Below, one piece after another: positions 43,131-51,770 of a DNA stretch of 64,000 nucleotides. Position numbers and translations under genes: made by a program. Source of the DNA: Sphingomonas colocasiae (GTDB lineage: Bacteria; Pseudomonadota; Alphaproteobacteria; Sphingomonadales; Sphingomonadaceae); NCBI RefSeq assembly GCF_019880585.1, contig NZ_JAINVV010000008.1:124001-188000 (forward strand), written 5' to 3'. The notes under the pieces are model-generated. The model made no database searches and was not told the origin of the DNA. It saw only the letters and a list, made by a program, of their open reading frames with translations. Every line of letters starts with the position of its first letter. The stretch's first letter is position 1.

Positions 43131-44438
43131 ATGGAGAGCGGATCGCAACGGGGCACGGCCGGCGCCTGGTACGCCGTGGTGCTGATGGGAATGCTCTACA
43201 TCGTCGCCTTCGTGGACCGGGTGATCCTGGCGCTGCTGATCCAGCCGCTGCGCGCCGAATTCGCGATCAGCGACACCCAGATCAGCCTGCTGATCGGCTT
43301 CACCTTCGCGCTGTTCTACGCACTGGTCGGGCTGCCGATCGGCCGGCTGGCGGATCGCATCAACCGGCACCGGCTGATCCTGGCGAGCACGGTGGTGTGG
43401 GCGGCATGCACCTTCGGATCGGGCTTCGCGACGTCGTTCTGGATGCTGTGCCTGCTGCGCATCGGCGTGGCGGTGGGCGAAGCGGCGCTCAGCCCCAGCG
43501 CGATCTCGATGATCGGCGATCTGTTTCCACCCGCAAGGCGCGGCGCTGCGACATCGCTCTATATGTCGCTGGGCGCGCTGGGCGCGACGGGCGGTTATAT
43601 ATTGGGCGGGCTGATGGTGGGCGCGATCGGGCAGGCCGAATCCGTCGCGGTGCCGCTGATCGGCGCGGTGAAGCCATGGCAGTTCACCTTCATCCTGGTC
43701 TCGCTGCCCGCCGTCGCGCTCGGGCTGCTGCTCCTGTTCACGGTGCGCGAGCCCGCCCGGCCGGCGGCGGCGGCGGAAGCGCCGCCATCGCGCGCGCTCG
43801 CCTGGGCCGCGCCGATGTGGCGGCCGCTGATCATCCTGTTCTTCGCCGGATCGATCGGCCAGACCATGGTGCATGGCGCCGGCACCTGGGCGCCGACATT
43901 GCTGGTGCGCGATTATGGATGGACGATCGGCGCGGCGGGCGTGCGCGTGGGGCTGATCACCATGGTCTGCGGCGTCGGCGGCATGATGCTGTGGCCGATC
44001 TTCGCGGACCGCTGGGCGCGCGGCGGGCGCGCCGACGCGCTGCCGCTGACGCTGGCGATCGGGGTGGGCGGCGGCGCGGCGCTGATCGCGGCCTGCGCCT
44101 TCGCGCCCGGCGCGCTGGCGTTCCAGATCCTCTATGGCGGGGCGATGTTCATGCTGATGGGCACGGGCGTGCTGCTGATGGTCGCGATCCAGGCCTTCGC
44201 TCCGTCCTCGATGCGCGGCGAACTGATGGCGCTGTGCCTGTTGCTCACCGGGCTGATCGCGCTTGGCGTGGGCCCGACATTGGTGCCGCTGGCCGGCGAA
44301 TGGATCGGCGCCGCCGATGGCGAACTGAAGCCCGGCTATGTCGCGATCGCGCTGCTGACCGGGCCGCTCGCCGCCGGATTGGCGCTGTGGTGCCGCCGCG
44401 GACTGGTCGGCTTGGCGCGCGCGGGAGATACGCTATGA
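43131..44438 (+). CDS. Major facilitator superfamily transporter (spinster-like)
   Basis: 435 aa with about 12 membrane segments. The loop 2-3 signature GRLADRINRHRLI and RIGVAVGEAALSPSAISMIGDLFPPARRG place it in the MFS branch often found with catabolic operons in sphingomonads (spinster/organic acid type). It probably moves the substrate or its acid across the inner membrane. Divergent from the acyl-CoA dehydrogenase operon and followed by the GntR regulator gene. Confidence 0.92.
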   Translation: MESGSQRGTAGAWYAVVLMGMLYIVAFVDRVILALLIQPLRAEFAISDTQISLLIGFTFALFYALVGLPIGRLADRINRHRLILASTVVWAACTFGSGFATSFWMLCLLRIGVAVGEAALSPSAISMIGDLFPPARRGAATSLYMSLGALGATGGYILGGLMVGAIGQAESVAVPLIGAVKPWQFTFILVSLPAVALGLLLLFTVREPARPAAAAEAPPSRALAWAAPMWRPLIILFFAGSIGQTMVHGAGTWAPTLLVRDYGWTIGAAGVRVGLITMVCGVGGMMLWPIFADRWARGGRADALPLTLAIGVGGGAALIAACAFAPGALAFQILYGGAMFMLMGTGVLLMVAIQAFAPSSMRGELMALCLLLTGLIALGVGPTLVPLAGEWIGAADGELKPGYVAIALLTGPLAAGLALWCRRGLVGLARAGDTL

Positions 44439-44553
44439 TAAGGCGGCCTCACCGGCTTCGTCGGGCAGCGCGGCGGGGCGCGTTTCGGTTTCTCCGTCCA
44501 GACAGGGAGCACAGGTCCTGACCCGCATTCCATCAGCCCCGGCGTCGCGCACC

Positions 44554-45279
44554 GTGCGGGTACCCAAGGCCGCCGAACTGATCGCGGCGTCGCTGCGCCA
44601 GCGGATCGCGATGGGCGAATTGCTGGAAGGCGACGCCCTGCCGCCGGAGGCCGACCTGATCGTCGAGTTCGGCGTGTCGCGCGCGTCCCTGCGCGAGGCG
44701 CTGCGCATCCTGGAGAATGAGGGGCTGATCGAAGTGCGGCGCGGCGCGCATGGCGGTGCGCGCATCCGCCTGCCGCGCGAGGACACCGCCGCGCATTCGA
44801 TGGGGCTGCTGCTGCAGATCCGTGGCGCGACGCTGAAGGACATGTTCGACGCGCGCGTGATCATCGAACCGCCGCTGATCCACCAGCTCGCGCAGATCCG
44901 CACTGACGAGGATATGGCCGCGATCCGCGCGCATATCGACCTCGAACGCGCGGCGATCGACGATGTCCGCGCCTTCGCCGCCGCCGCCGCCGAATTCCAC
45001 CGGCTGATGATCGGGCGCAGCGGCAATTCGGTGCTGATCCTGGTCGCGGGCATGCTCGACGAGCTTTATCTCAAGCACCTCAACCAGTTCATCGCGAGCG
45101 CGCGGCCCGATCAGGCGCAGCTCAACCGGGAAACATTGCTCAACCACCAGCGCCTGGCCGACCTGATCGAAAGCAGGGACGGGCCGGCCGCCGAAACCTT
45201 GTGGCGCTACCATATGCAGGGCGCGCGCAAGATCATCCTGGGTCAATTGGGCGAAGGATCGAAGCTGGCGCTCTATTAG
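44554..45279 (+). CDS. GntR-family transcriptional regulator (FadR/FCD subfamily)
   Basis: 241 aa from a GTG at 44554; the frame is open upstream without an ATG and a CTG at 44518 with GGGAG before it is possible. N-terminal winged HTH (LPPEADLIVEFGVSRASLREALRILENEGLIEVRRGAHGG) and a C-terminal FCD all-helical effector domain with Asp/His metal or ligand residues (FHRLMIGRSGN). These regulators bind acids or acyl compounds. It is the obvious controller of the adjacent MFS and acyl-CoA dehydrogenase genes through the TATTACACTAT sites. Confidence 0.9.
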   Translation: MRVPKAAELIAASLRQRIAMGELLEGDALPPEADLIVEFGVSRASLREALRILENEGLIEVRRGAHGGARIRLPREDTAAHSMGLLLQIRGATLKDMFDARVIIEPPLIHQLAQIRTDEDMAAIRAHIDLERAAIDDVRAFAAAAAEFHRLMIGRSGNSVLILVAGMLDELYLKHLNQFIASARPDQAQLNRETLLNHQRLADLIESRDGPAAETLWRYHMQGARKIILGQLGEGSKLALY

Positions 45280-45361
45280 GGTTCGGACTCCGATCGCGGG
45301 AGCCGGCTTGCGCGCGACGCGATGGCGCGGCAACAAGCGCGCCATCGATTAGGAGAGTCCC

Positions 45362-47173
45362 ATGCGTAAAGCCCTTGCCCTGCTCTTGCTGCCCCTCGCC
45401 CCGCTCATGCAGGCCGGCGCCCCCGCCCCCGCCCCGGTTGCGCAGGCCGGCGCGCAGGATCAGGCGCTGCTCCAGTTCCTGGACCAAGCGTTCGACGAAC
45501 AGACCAATCTGAGCCCGGAGAGCCAGACGCGGCTGGGCTTCAAGACCAATTACGACCGGCTGGACGATTATACCGACGCCGCGGCGGTGCGCTCGCGCGA
45601 TCTGGCCGAGACGCAGCTGAAGGAGATGCAGGCCCGCTTCCGGCCCGATCGACTGGGGGAAAGCGCGCGCGTCAGCTATCGCCTGTTCGAATATGAGGTG
45701 AAGCGCGGCCGCGAGGCCTTCCAGTTCCGCAAGCTGGCCTTTCCCGTGTCCACCAATGGCAGCCCGGCAGGCGATATCCCGGTGCTGCTGATCAACAATC
45801 ACAAGATCGACAGCGTCGCCGACGCCCGCGCCTATATCGCGCGCCTGCGTGACACCGAACGCGTGATGCGCGAAACCGCCGCGTTGATGCGCGAACAGGC
45901 GGCGGCGGGCATCGTGCCCAACAAGGTCAATTTCGCGCCGGCGCGCGCCGATGCGCTGAAGGTGATCACCGGCGCCCCCTTCGACGGCGGCGCGGATTCG
46001 ACGCTGATGGCGGATTTCAGCAAGAAGGTGGCTGCGCTGAACGCGCCGGCGGCGGACAAGGAAGCGCTGCTGAACGACGCCCGCGCCGCGCTGACCGGCC
46101 CGTTCCGCAACGGCTATCAAATGCTGATCGCGGCGATCGACGAGATCGAGCCCAAGTCCAGGGGCAATTTCGGCGCGTGGAGCCTGCCCAATGGCGACGC
46201 CTATTATGCGGACCGGCTGAAGGCATCCACCACCACCGCGCTGACCGCGGACCAGATCCATCAACTGGGCCTGAAACAAGTCGCCGCGATCCGGCAGGAG
46301 ATGGAGGCGATCAAACCGGAAGTCGGGTTCCAGGGCACGCTGGAACAGTTCTTCGATCATATCCGCACCGATCCCCAGTTCAAATATCCGAACACCGAGG
46401 CCGGCCGCGAAACCTATCTGAGCGACGCGCGCGGCGTGATCGCGGCGATGATGGCGGCGGCGCCACGCTATTTCCGCACCTTGCCCAAGGCCGCGCTGGA
46501 AGTGCGCGCGGTGGAGAAATGGCGCGAGGGCACGGCCCCCACCGCCTTCTACAACGCGCCTTCGGCGGACGGCACGCGGCCCGGCATCTATTACGTGAAC
46601 CTGGTCGACATGAACCAGACGCAGAAGGTGCAGGTGACCGGGATCGCGGTGCATGAAGGCGCGCCGGGCCATCATTTCCAGATCGCCCGGCAACAGGAAC
46701 TGGCCGGCATCCCCAAGTTCCGCAAGTTCGGCGGCTATGGCGCCTATGCCGAGGGCTGGGGCCTGTATACGGAGCGGCTGGCGGGCGAGATGGGCGCCTA
46801 TAAGGATCACTATTCGCGGCTCGGCATGTTGTCGCTCCAGGTGTGGCGCGCGATCCGGCTGGTGCTGGATACGGGCATCCACTCCAAACGCTGGACGCGC
46901 GAACAGTCGATCGCCTATTTCAAATCCAACAGCTCGATATCGGACACCGATATCGCGCGCGAGGTCGATCGCTATTTCAACTGGCCGGGCCAGGCGACCA
47001 GCTACATGGTCGGCCAGCTCAAGATCGCCGAATTGCGCACGCGCGCGGAAAAGGCGCTGGGGCCGCGCTTCGACATCCGCGACTTCCACGAAGCGGTGCT
47101 GAGCCAGGGTTCGCTGCCGCTGGACGTGCTGGAGGAGCAGGTGGACCGCTATATCGCGGGCGCACGAAAATAA
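45362..47173 (+). CDS. DUF885 family protein, exported metallo-hydrolase-like
   Basis: 603 aa. A signal peptide with a hydrophobic core (LALLLLPLAPLMQAG) is followed by a DUF885 domain. The C-terminal part has HEGAPGHHFQ, a zinc-type HExxH-like variant, and EGWGLYTERLAGE, the paired motif of the family. The structure class is that of gluzincin-like peptidases, and the enzyme is probably a periplasmic peptidase or carboxypeptidase. GAGA-type ribosome site precedes ATG 45362. It is monocistronic and convergent with 47236-47751. Confidence 0.88.
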   Translation: MRKALALLLLPLAPLMQAGAPAPAPVAQAGAQDQALLQFLDQAFDEQTNLSPESQTRLGFKTNYDRLDDYTDAAAVRSRDLAETQLKEMQARFRPDRLGESARVSYRLFEYEVKRGREAFQFRKLAFPVSTNGSPAGDIPVLLINNHKIDSVADARAYIARLRDTERVMRETAALMREQAAAGIVPNKVNFAPARADALKVITGAPFDGGADSTLMADFSKKVAALNAPAADKEALLNDARAALTGPFRNGYQMLIAAIDEIEPKSRGNFGAWSLPNGDAYYADRLKASTTTALTADQIHQLGLKQVAAIRQEMEAIKPEVGFQGTLEQFFDHIRTDPQFKYPNTEAGRETYLSDARGVIAAMMAAAPRYFRTLPKAALEVRAVEKWREGTAPTAFYNAPSADGTRPGIYYVNLVDMNQTQKVQVTGIAVHEGAPGHHFQIARQQELAGIPKFRKFGGYGAYAEGWGLYTERLAGEMGAYKDHYSRLGMLSLQVWRAIRLVLDTGIHSKRWTREQSIAYFKSNSSISDTDIAREVDRYFNWPGQATSYMVGQLKIAELRTRAEKALGPRFDIRDFHEAVLSQGSLPLDVLEEQVDRYIAGARK

Positions 47174-47183
47174 AGATGGTCAA

Positions 47184-47228
47184 AGCGCATCGTGCGGAAA
47201 GCGGTGCCGCGTTTCCGCACGATGCGCT
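47184..47228. terminator. Very stable 17-bp perfect stem-loop between convergent genes
   Basis: AGCGCATCGTGCGGAAA (47184-47200) and its exact reverse complement (47212-47228) flank an 11-base loop that can pair further as GCGG/CCGC. No T-run follows on either strand. It lies 10 bases after the 47173 stop and seven before the 47236 stop, so it probably limits convergent transcription or stabilises both mRNA ends. Confidence 0.65.
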
Positions 47229-47235
47229 CGGAATA

Positions 47236-47751
47236 TCAGCGCGATCCCGCGACCTGCGCTTCGAGCTCTTCGGCCGTCAGGCCGATGATGCCACCTTGCG
47301 GCCCAGCGCCTACGCTGCTCCGCTGGATCTTGATCAACTTGCCCGACAGGAGCTTCAGCGTCACATATTGATCGTCGATGGCGTCGATCGTGCCCACTGA
47401 CGTACCCTTCGATCCCGTCACCGTGGCACCAACGGCAAGCTTGGCCTGCGCCTCGGCCTGCGCGCGATCGACCGCTGCGTTGAGCTCAACCTGGGTCATA
47501 CCCATGACGAGTTTGCCCGCCCCAACGGTGAAGGAATTGCTCGGCAGTTGCACGTCATGCTTGTCGGTCTTGACCGTCACGATATCGCCGGCGACAGCGG
47601 AAACGGTTCCCACTTCCCCGCCCTGGGGGTCCTCCACCTTCATGCCGGCGGTGATCGAAGTGCCGGATTCAGCCGGCTGCGCGGCGAGCGGCGCGGAAAC
47701 CCCGGCAATCGACAGGAGGCAGGCAACGAGAAACGGGCTTCGAATTCGCAT
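47236..47751 (-). CDS. Exported hypothetical protein with two beta-rich (PRC-barrel-like) repeats
   Basis: 171 aa. Start at ATG 47751 (AAGGAAA spaced about six bases); 47754 is an alternative. The signal peptide ends near APLAAQPAES. Two similar halves follow, GMKVEDPQGGEVGTVSAVAGDIVTV and GATVTGSKGTSVGTIDAIDDQYVTL, each with a short beta-hairpin pattern resembling PRC-barrel or SH3-like repeats. A small Ala/Glu helix links them. It is probably a periplasmic structural protein; no enzyme motif is seen. Confidence 0.75.
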   Translation of the reverse strand: MRIRSPFLVACLLSIAGVSAPLAAQPAESGTSITAGMKVEDPQGGEVGTVSAVAGDIVTVKTDKHDVQLPSNSFTVGAGKLVMGMTQVELNAAVDRAQAEAQAKLAVGATVTGSKGTSVGTIDAIDDQYVTLKLLSGKLIKIQRSSVGAGPQGGIIGLTAEELEAQVAGSR

Positions 47752-47880
47752 CATTTTCCTTTCCAAGCAATCGTAACCAGATCGTCCATGCCCGGACCGG
47801 GCCCGACGACGCCCGCCTGGTGGATCATGTCCGCCAAAAGCCTATGCCTTTGTCAGAGCCCGATCCGCGGGACAGTGGCA

Positions 47881-47899
47881 ATGGTCTGGATCAGACCAT
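47881..47899. terminator. Hairpin at the end of the glycine-zipper lipoprotein gene
   Basis: ATGGTCTG and CAGACCAT form a perfect 8-bp stem with a three-base loop. It begins within the stop codon of the gene ending at 47899. No clear T-run, so its strength as a terminator is uncertain. The remaining gap 47752-47880 shows nothing else. Confidence 0.4.
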
Positions 47900-48303
47900 C
47901 AGCGGCAGCGCGCGCCGTCCTTGTCGATGGCACGCCCAGCGATCGCCCCACCGGCAGCCCCCAACAGGGTGCCGAGCGTTTCGGATCCGCCGGGAGCGAT
48001 GATATTGCCCAGAACGCCGCCGGCGATGCCACCCACAATGAGACCGGTCGTGCCATCCGAGCGGCGACAATAATAACGACCATCGCGTCCGCGATAGACG
48101 CGCTCGCTGTTGCTCAGCCGCCGCTCGCGATAGCGGCGGTCATCACGGTAATAACGATCGGCATCATATCCGCCATAAGCCGGATCGGGGCGATTATAGT
48201 CATAGTTGCGATAACCCGGGCCGGCGCCATAGCCGCCATCGCTGCCCATGCAGCCCGAAAGCAATATCGTTGTGGCGACAAGGCCGAGGGTAGCGGCGCG
48301 CAT
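47899..48303 (-). CDS. Glycine-zipper 2TM-type outer-membrane lipoprotein
   Basis: 134 aa from ATG 48303 (GGAGAGAG upstream). Lipobox LLSGC (Cys about residue 18), then a Gly/Tyr/Asp/Arg-rich linker with many YR and RY pairs, then a C-terminal glycine zipper: GLIVGGIAGGVLGNIIAPGG and GTLLGAAGGAIAGRAID. Such proteins (SlyB/RcnB-like surroundings) are thought to sit in the outer membrane and help envelope integrity. Monocistronic. Confidence 0.85.
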   Translation of the reverse strand: MRAATLGLVATTILLSGCMGSDGGYGAGPGYRNYDYNRPDPAYGGYDADRYYRDDRRYRERRLSNSERVYRGRDGRYYCRRSDGTTGLIVGGIAGGVLGNIIAPGGSETLGTLLGAAGGAIAGRAIDKDGARCR

Positions 48304-48447
48304 CTCTCTCTCCAAGCTTGATCCGATATCCGTTCAATGCCCGGGCGCATGATTTGGTTGCTCGGTTCATCGCTTGCCGCCCAGTGCGGACACTGCCCGG
48401 CTCGCGATATCGAGCCCATTCGCGGAATGCTGAACCGCTTGGCGCGA

Positions 48448-49488
48448 TCAGAACACCAAGGCCACCTGTACGTCGCGATGGCCGGTGAACGGCTCGCGCC
48501 CATGCGCGCAGTAGATATTGTCGACCAGCATGAAATCGCCGCTCTGATAGGGGATGTTGACCGCCAGATCGTCGAGAATGGCGTAGAGCGGCTCGACCAG
48601 CGCATCGGGAATATCGCCGCCGTCGCCGTAGAGGATCTCGATCGGACGCGGGCGGCCGCTGCGGAAAACGGCGGCGAGGCGATCGTAGTTCGCCTCCAGC
48701 CGCGCCCGGTTGAAATGCATGCCATGGACCTGCGCGAACCAGGTTTCCTCGCCCGTGGCCGGATGCGCGACGAAGCCGCTGGAACGATAGTGCATGGAGA
48801 GCGAGCCATCATCCTCCCACACCGCGGTGCAGCCGACCTGGCGGCAGGCCTCCTCCGCCTGCTCGCGCGTCTCGACCTGAAGCACATCGGTCCATTCGCG
48901 GCGGAACAGCGCGACCAGCGGATCCTCCACCGGGCCAGGCGCGCGATAGTTGCGGCGATAGAGCACGCCGCGTTCCCGCACCGAAGCCATCAGCGCATCG
49001 GGAATCGCCGCCTGGAAGCGGCGCATGTCGCCCAATGTCGTGGCGCCGCGCGTTTCGGGCGGCACAAGGCAGTAAAAGGCGACCATGCGCGGATAGGCCG
49101 GCAGATAGCCCATTTCCTGATGCAGGATGATCTTCTGGTCGGCGGGTACGCGCGACGCCTCGAACACCTTGCCCGATATGTTCTTGCGCGGGGTGAGCCC
49201 ACCGGCATAGCCGTGCGGATCGGTCTGGTAATCGGCGACGAGCGCGTTGAAATCGGCGGTGGTGGGAATGGCGAAACCGCGCAGCATCACGCAGCCATGT
49301 TCGTTCGCCAGCCTCTCGATCGCCGGGCGATGCTCCCCATACCAGGCCTGCACCGCGCGCGGATCGCTGCGCAGCGCGGCGGATACCGGCTCCACCATCA
49401 GCGGCAGGCCATGATCGTCATAGGGCCAGCAGGTCACGTCCGCCGGCAGGCGGGGTTCGAAATGCGTGGTTCGCGCGGAAGTCGCCAT
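48448..49488 (-). CDS. TauD/TfdA-family Fe(II)/2-oxoglutarate-type oxygenase
   Basis: 346 aa (starts at 49488, 49491 or 49500 are all possible; a GGAGAGG site overlaps them). The TauD domain has a facial triad with H123-Q-E125 (LHQEMGYLP), that is HxE rather than HxD, and a distal His in CAHGREPFTGHRD followed by the 2-oxoglutarate-binding Arg (HR). HxE variants occur in clavaminate-synthase/AsnO-like hydroxylases. It lies 37 bases after the class II aldolase gene in the same operon. Substrate unknown. Confidence 0.85.
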   Translation of the reverse strand: MATSARTTHFEPRLPADVTCWPYDDHGLPLMVEPVSAALRSDPRAVQAWYGEHRPAIERLANEHGCVMLRGFAIPTTADFNALVADYQTDPHGYAGGLTPRKNISGKVFEASRVPADQKIILHQEMGYLPAYPRMVAFYCLVPPETRGATTLGDMRRFQAAIPDALMASVRERGVLYRRNYRAPGPVEDPLVALFRREWTDVLQVETREQAEEACRQVGCTAVWEDDGSLSMHYRSSGFVAHPATGEETWFAQVHGMHFNRARLEANYDRLAAVFRSGRPRPIEILYGDGGDIPDALVEPLYAILDDLAVNIPYQSGDFMLVDNIYCAHGREPFTGHRDVQVALVF

Positions 49489-49525
49489 CATCCTCTCCAT
49501 GCCGGCCGCGCCGGCGATACCGTTC

Positions 49526-50296
49526 CTAGTCCCTGAAATCGGATCCCTGCCGATCGAGCCGGCGCAACAGGGCGGGCCAGATATAATCGTCCGCCACCCA
49601 TTGATGCTGGTCGGCACCCTGCCGCCGCGTCACGGCCTGCACGTTTTCGCCCGGCCAGCGGAGCGCCGCGCCGCCAGCCGTCGCCGCCACCTGCATCTGG
49701 CAGGCGCGTTCGAGATGATACATGCGCGCAAAGGCCTCCGCGACCGAGCGGCCGACCACCAGAGTGCCATGGTTGCGCAGGATCATGTAGATGGCGTCGC
49801 CCAGATCGGCGACGAGGCGGGGGCGCTCGTCATGGTCGAACGCGATCCCCTCATAATCGTGATAGGCGAGCTGCGCCTGGAGCAGCATCGCTTCCTGGTG
49901 CATGGGCAGCAGCCCCTGTTCCTGGCACGACACGCCGACGCCGGCGACGGTGTGGAGATGCATCACGCATTGCGCATCGGCGCGCGCGGCATGCACCGCC
50001 GAATGGATGGTGAAGCCCGCCGGATTGATCCGCGCTTCCGCCGGCTCGATCACATTGCCGTCGAGATCGACCTTGACCAGCGACGACGCCGTCACCTCCT
50101 CGAACATCAGGCCGAAGGGGTTGAGCAGGAAATGGTGATCCGGCCCGGGAATGCGCACCGACAAATGGGTGAACAGAAGATCGTCCCACCCATAGAGCGC
50201 GACCAGCCGATAGGCGGCCGCCAGATCCTCCCGCAGCCGGGCTTCGGCGGGGCTCATTTCCAGGCGGCGCGCCTGGCTGATCGTCGCAATTTTCAT
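49526..50296 (-). CDS. Class II aldolase/adducin domain protein
   Basis: 256 aa from ATG 50296. The fold of L-fuculose-phosphate aldolase (FucA/AraD-like) with metal histidines in VMHLHTVAGVGVS and ILRNHGTLVVG, and a C-terminal region HLERACQMQVAATAGG. Relatives without sugar-phosphate contacts are common next to oxygenases and act on hydroxy-keto acids or as decarboxylases. It is divergent from the TetR gene at 50377 and is probably controlled by it. Confidence 0.87.
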   Translation of the reverse strand: MKIATISQARRLEMSPAEARLREDLAAAYRLVALYGWDDLLFTHLSVRIPGPDHHFLLNPFGLMFEEVTASSLVKVDLDGNVIEPAEARINPAGFTIHSAVHAARADAQCVMHLHTVAGVGVSCQEQGLLPMHQEAMLLQAQLAYHDYEGIAFDHDERPRLVADLGDAIYMILRNHGTLVVGRSVAEAFARMYHLERACQMQVAATAGGAALRWPGENVQAVTRRQGADQHQWVADDYIWPALLRRLDRQGSDFRD

Positions 50297-50346
50297 GGGC
50301 GACCTCTCCTCTTCCCCTCTATGCTCATGCGCGATACGCAGAGTCA

Positions 50347-50359
50347 ATACCGTCGGTAT
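50347..50359. promoter_or_regulatory. TetR-type operator palindrome (ATACCG-T-CGGTAT)
   Basis: Perfect 6-bp arms about a central T, in the 80-base gap between the divergent aldolase (50296) and TetR (50377) genes, 17 bases before the TetR start. Matches the ATACCG-type half-sites commonly bound by TetR proteins, so autoregulation and control of the aldolase/oxygenase operon are likely. Confidence 0.65.
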
Positions 50360-50376
50360 CGAAATTGGGAGGCAGG

Positions 50377-50967
50377 ATGAGGACGCCGCGAAAACAGGTG
50401 AGGGAAGCCGTTCTGGACGCGGCGGAGGCGCTGTTCCGCGCCCGCGGATTTCAGGCCGCGTCGCTGGAAGACATCGCCCGCGCCGCGAAACTGACCAAGG
50501 GCGCGGTCTATTCGAACTTCGCAGGCAAGGACGAACTGTTCCTGGCGGTGCTGGAAACGCATGTCGGCCACACCATCGCGCGCTATCGCGCGGCGACGGA
50601 CGACGGGGACGGGGGTGGAGACGCGGATGAAGCCCGCACGCTCGATCGCATGGCCGAGTTCCTGGCGCGAAGCGCGATCGAGGATGCGGCCTGGTCCGCC
50701 GCCTTCGCCGAATTCGCGCTCCACGCCTCGCGCCGGCCCGCGACGGCGGCGGCGCTGGCGGCGGTGCGCGGGCGGCTGCGGCAGGAAGTGATCGCCTTGC
50801 TGCGCCCGATCGTCGACCATGGCCAGGCGGACGAAGCGCGGCTGGAGCGCGCGGCGACACTGTTCTTCGCGATCGGCAACGGCCTGACGCTGGAAGCGCT
50901 GAGCGACGCTACGCGCGTGGATGCGAGCGTGTATCGCGAAGCGCTGGAACGGCTGCTGGAGAGCTGA
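50377..50967 (+). CDS. TetR-family transcriptional regulator
   Basis: 196 aa from ATG 50377 (AGGCAGG upstream). N-terminal HTH: AAEALFRARGFQAASLEDIARAAKLTKGAVYSNFAGKDELF, the canonical TetR motif ending YSNF. The C-terminal ligand domain includes a low-complexity Asp/Gly stretch (DDGDGGGDADE near residue 78). It is divergent from the class II aldolase/TauD operon. Confidence 0.92.
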   Translation: MRTPRKQVREAVLDAAEALFRARGFQAASLEDIARAAKLTKGAVYSNFAGKDELFLAVLETHVGHTIARYRAATDDGDGGGDADEARTLDRMAEFLARSAIEDAAWSAAFAEFALHASRRPATAAALAAVRGRLRQEVIALLRPIVDHGQADEARLERAATLFFAIGNGLTLEALSDATRVDASVYREALERLLES

Positions 50968-51053
50968 GGACGAAGCATGTCGACTCCGGCCTTGCCAGTC
51001 GCGCTTTCCCGCGCCAGAGGTTTGCGGGGTTCGGGGGAGGCGATCAGACACTC

Positions 51054-51770
51054 ATGCATGGCTATGCCAATCCGCGCCGCTTCCTGTCGATCGCCAAGCC
51101 GCTTACGCCCTGGCTGGTCTGGAGCGGACTGATCCTCTCCATCGCTGGCATGACGGCCGGGCTCTTCTATACGCCGAAGGACTATCTGCAGGGGGACAGC
51201 GTCCGCATCCTCTATGTCCATGTGCCCGCCGCCTGGCTGGGCATGGGCGGATGGAGCGCGCTGGCGATCGCCTGCCTCGCGCAACTCGTCTGGCGGCATC
51301 CGCTCGCCGGGCTCGCGGCGCGCGCGATCGCGGTGCCCGGCGCGCTGTTCACCGCGATCTGCCTGGGGGCCGGATCGGTCTGGGGGCGGCCGACCTGGGG
51401 AACCTATTGGCAATGGGACGGGCGGATGACCTCGATGCTCGTGCTGCTGTTCCTCTATTTCGGCTATATCGCGCTGGCGAACGCGACGATGGATCGCGGC
51501 CAGGTGGGCAAAAGCGCGGCGATCTTCGGCCTGGTCGGCGTGGTCAACATCCCCATCATCAACCGCTCCGTCGTCTGGTGGAACTCGCTCCACCAGGGGC
51601 CGAGCATCACGCTGAAGGGGTCCAGCATCGACAGTTCGATGCTGTGGCCGCTGGGGCTGACCACGCTGGGTTTCGCGCTGATCTTCGGCGCGATCGTGCT
51701 GATGCTGATGCGCGCCGATCTGGCGCGCATCCAGGCCGAGGCCCGGCTCAGGCGGATGGCGGCGGAATGA
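51054..51770 (+). CDS. ccmC: Heme exporter/cytochrome c biogenesis protein CcmC
   Basis: 238 aa integral membrane protein with about six segments. The tryptophan-rich heme-handling motif WGTYWQWDGRMTS and the flanking histidines in LYVHVPAAWLGMG and WWNSLHQGPS identify CcmC of the system I cytochrome c maturation pathway, which presents periplasmic heme to CcmE. It overlaps ccmD (ATGA). The other ccm genes are not adjacent: a TetR gene lies upstream and a convergent gene downstream. A GGGGGAGG lies rather far (about 13 bases) upstream of the ATG. Confidence 0.95.
   Translation: MHGYANPRRFLSIAKPLTPWLVWSGLILSIAGMTAGLFYTPKDYLQGDSVRILYVHVPAAWLGMGGWSALAIACLAQLVWRHPLAGLAARAIAVPGALFTAICLGAGSVWGRPTWGTYWQWDGRMTSMLVLLFLYFGYIALANATMDRGQVGKSAAIFGLVGVVNIPIINRSVVWWNSLHQGPSITLKGSSIDSSMLWPLGLTTLGFALIFGAIVLMLMRADLARIQAEARLRRMAAE

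Noticed and set aside
41906-44521. An 871-codon plus-strand frame running across the divergent promoter and the MFS gene.
   Set aside because: It joins an antisense shadow of an acyl-CoA dehydrogenase to an out-of-frame reading of the MFS gene; its translation is Arg-rich and featureless. The MFS frame at 43131 is the real gene.
45233-47089. A 618-codon minus-strand frame opposite the DUF885 gene.
   Set aside because: Antisense shadow; the plus strand has signal peptide and HEGAPGHH/EGWGLYTE motifs.
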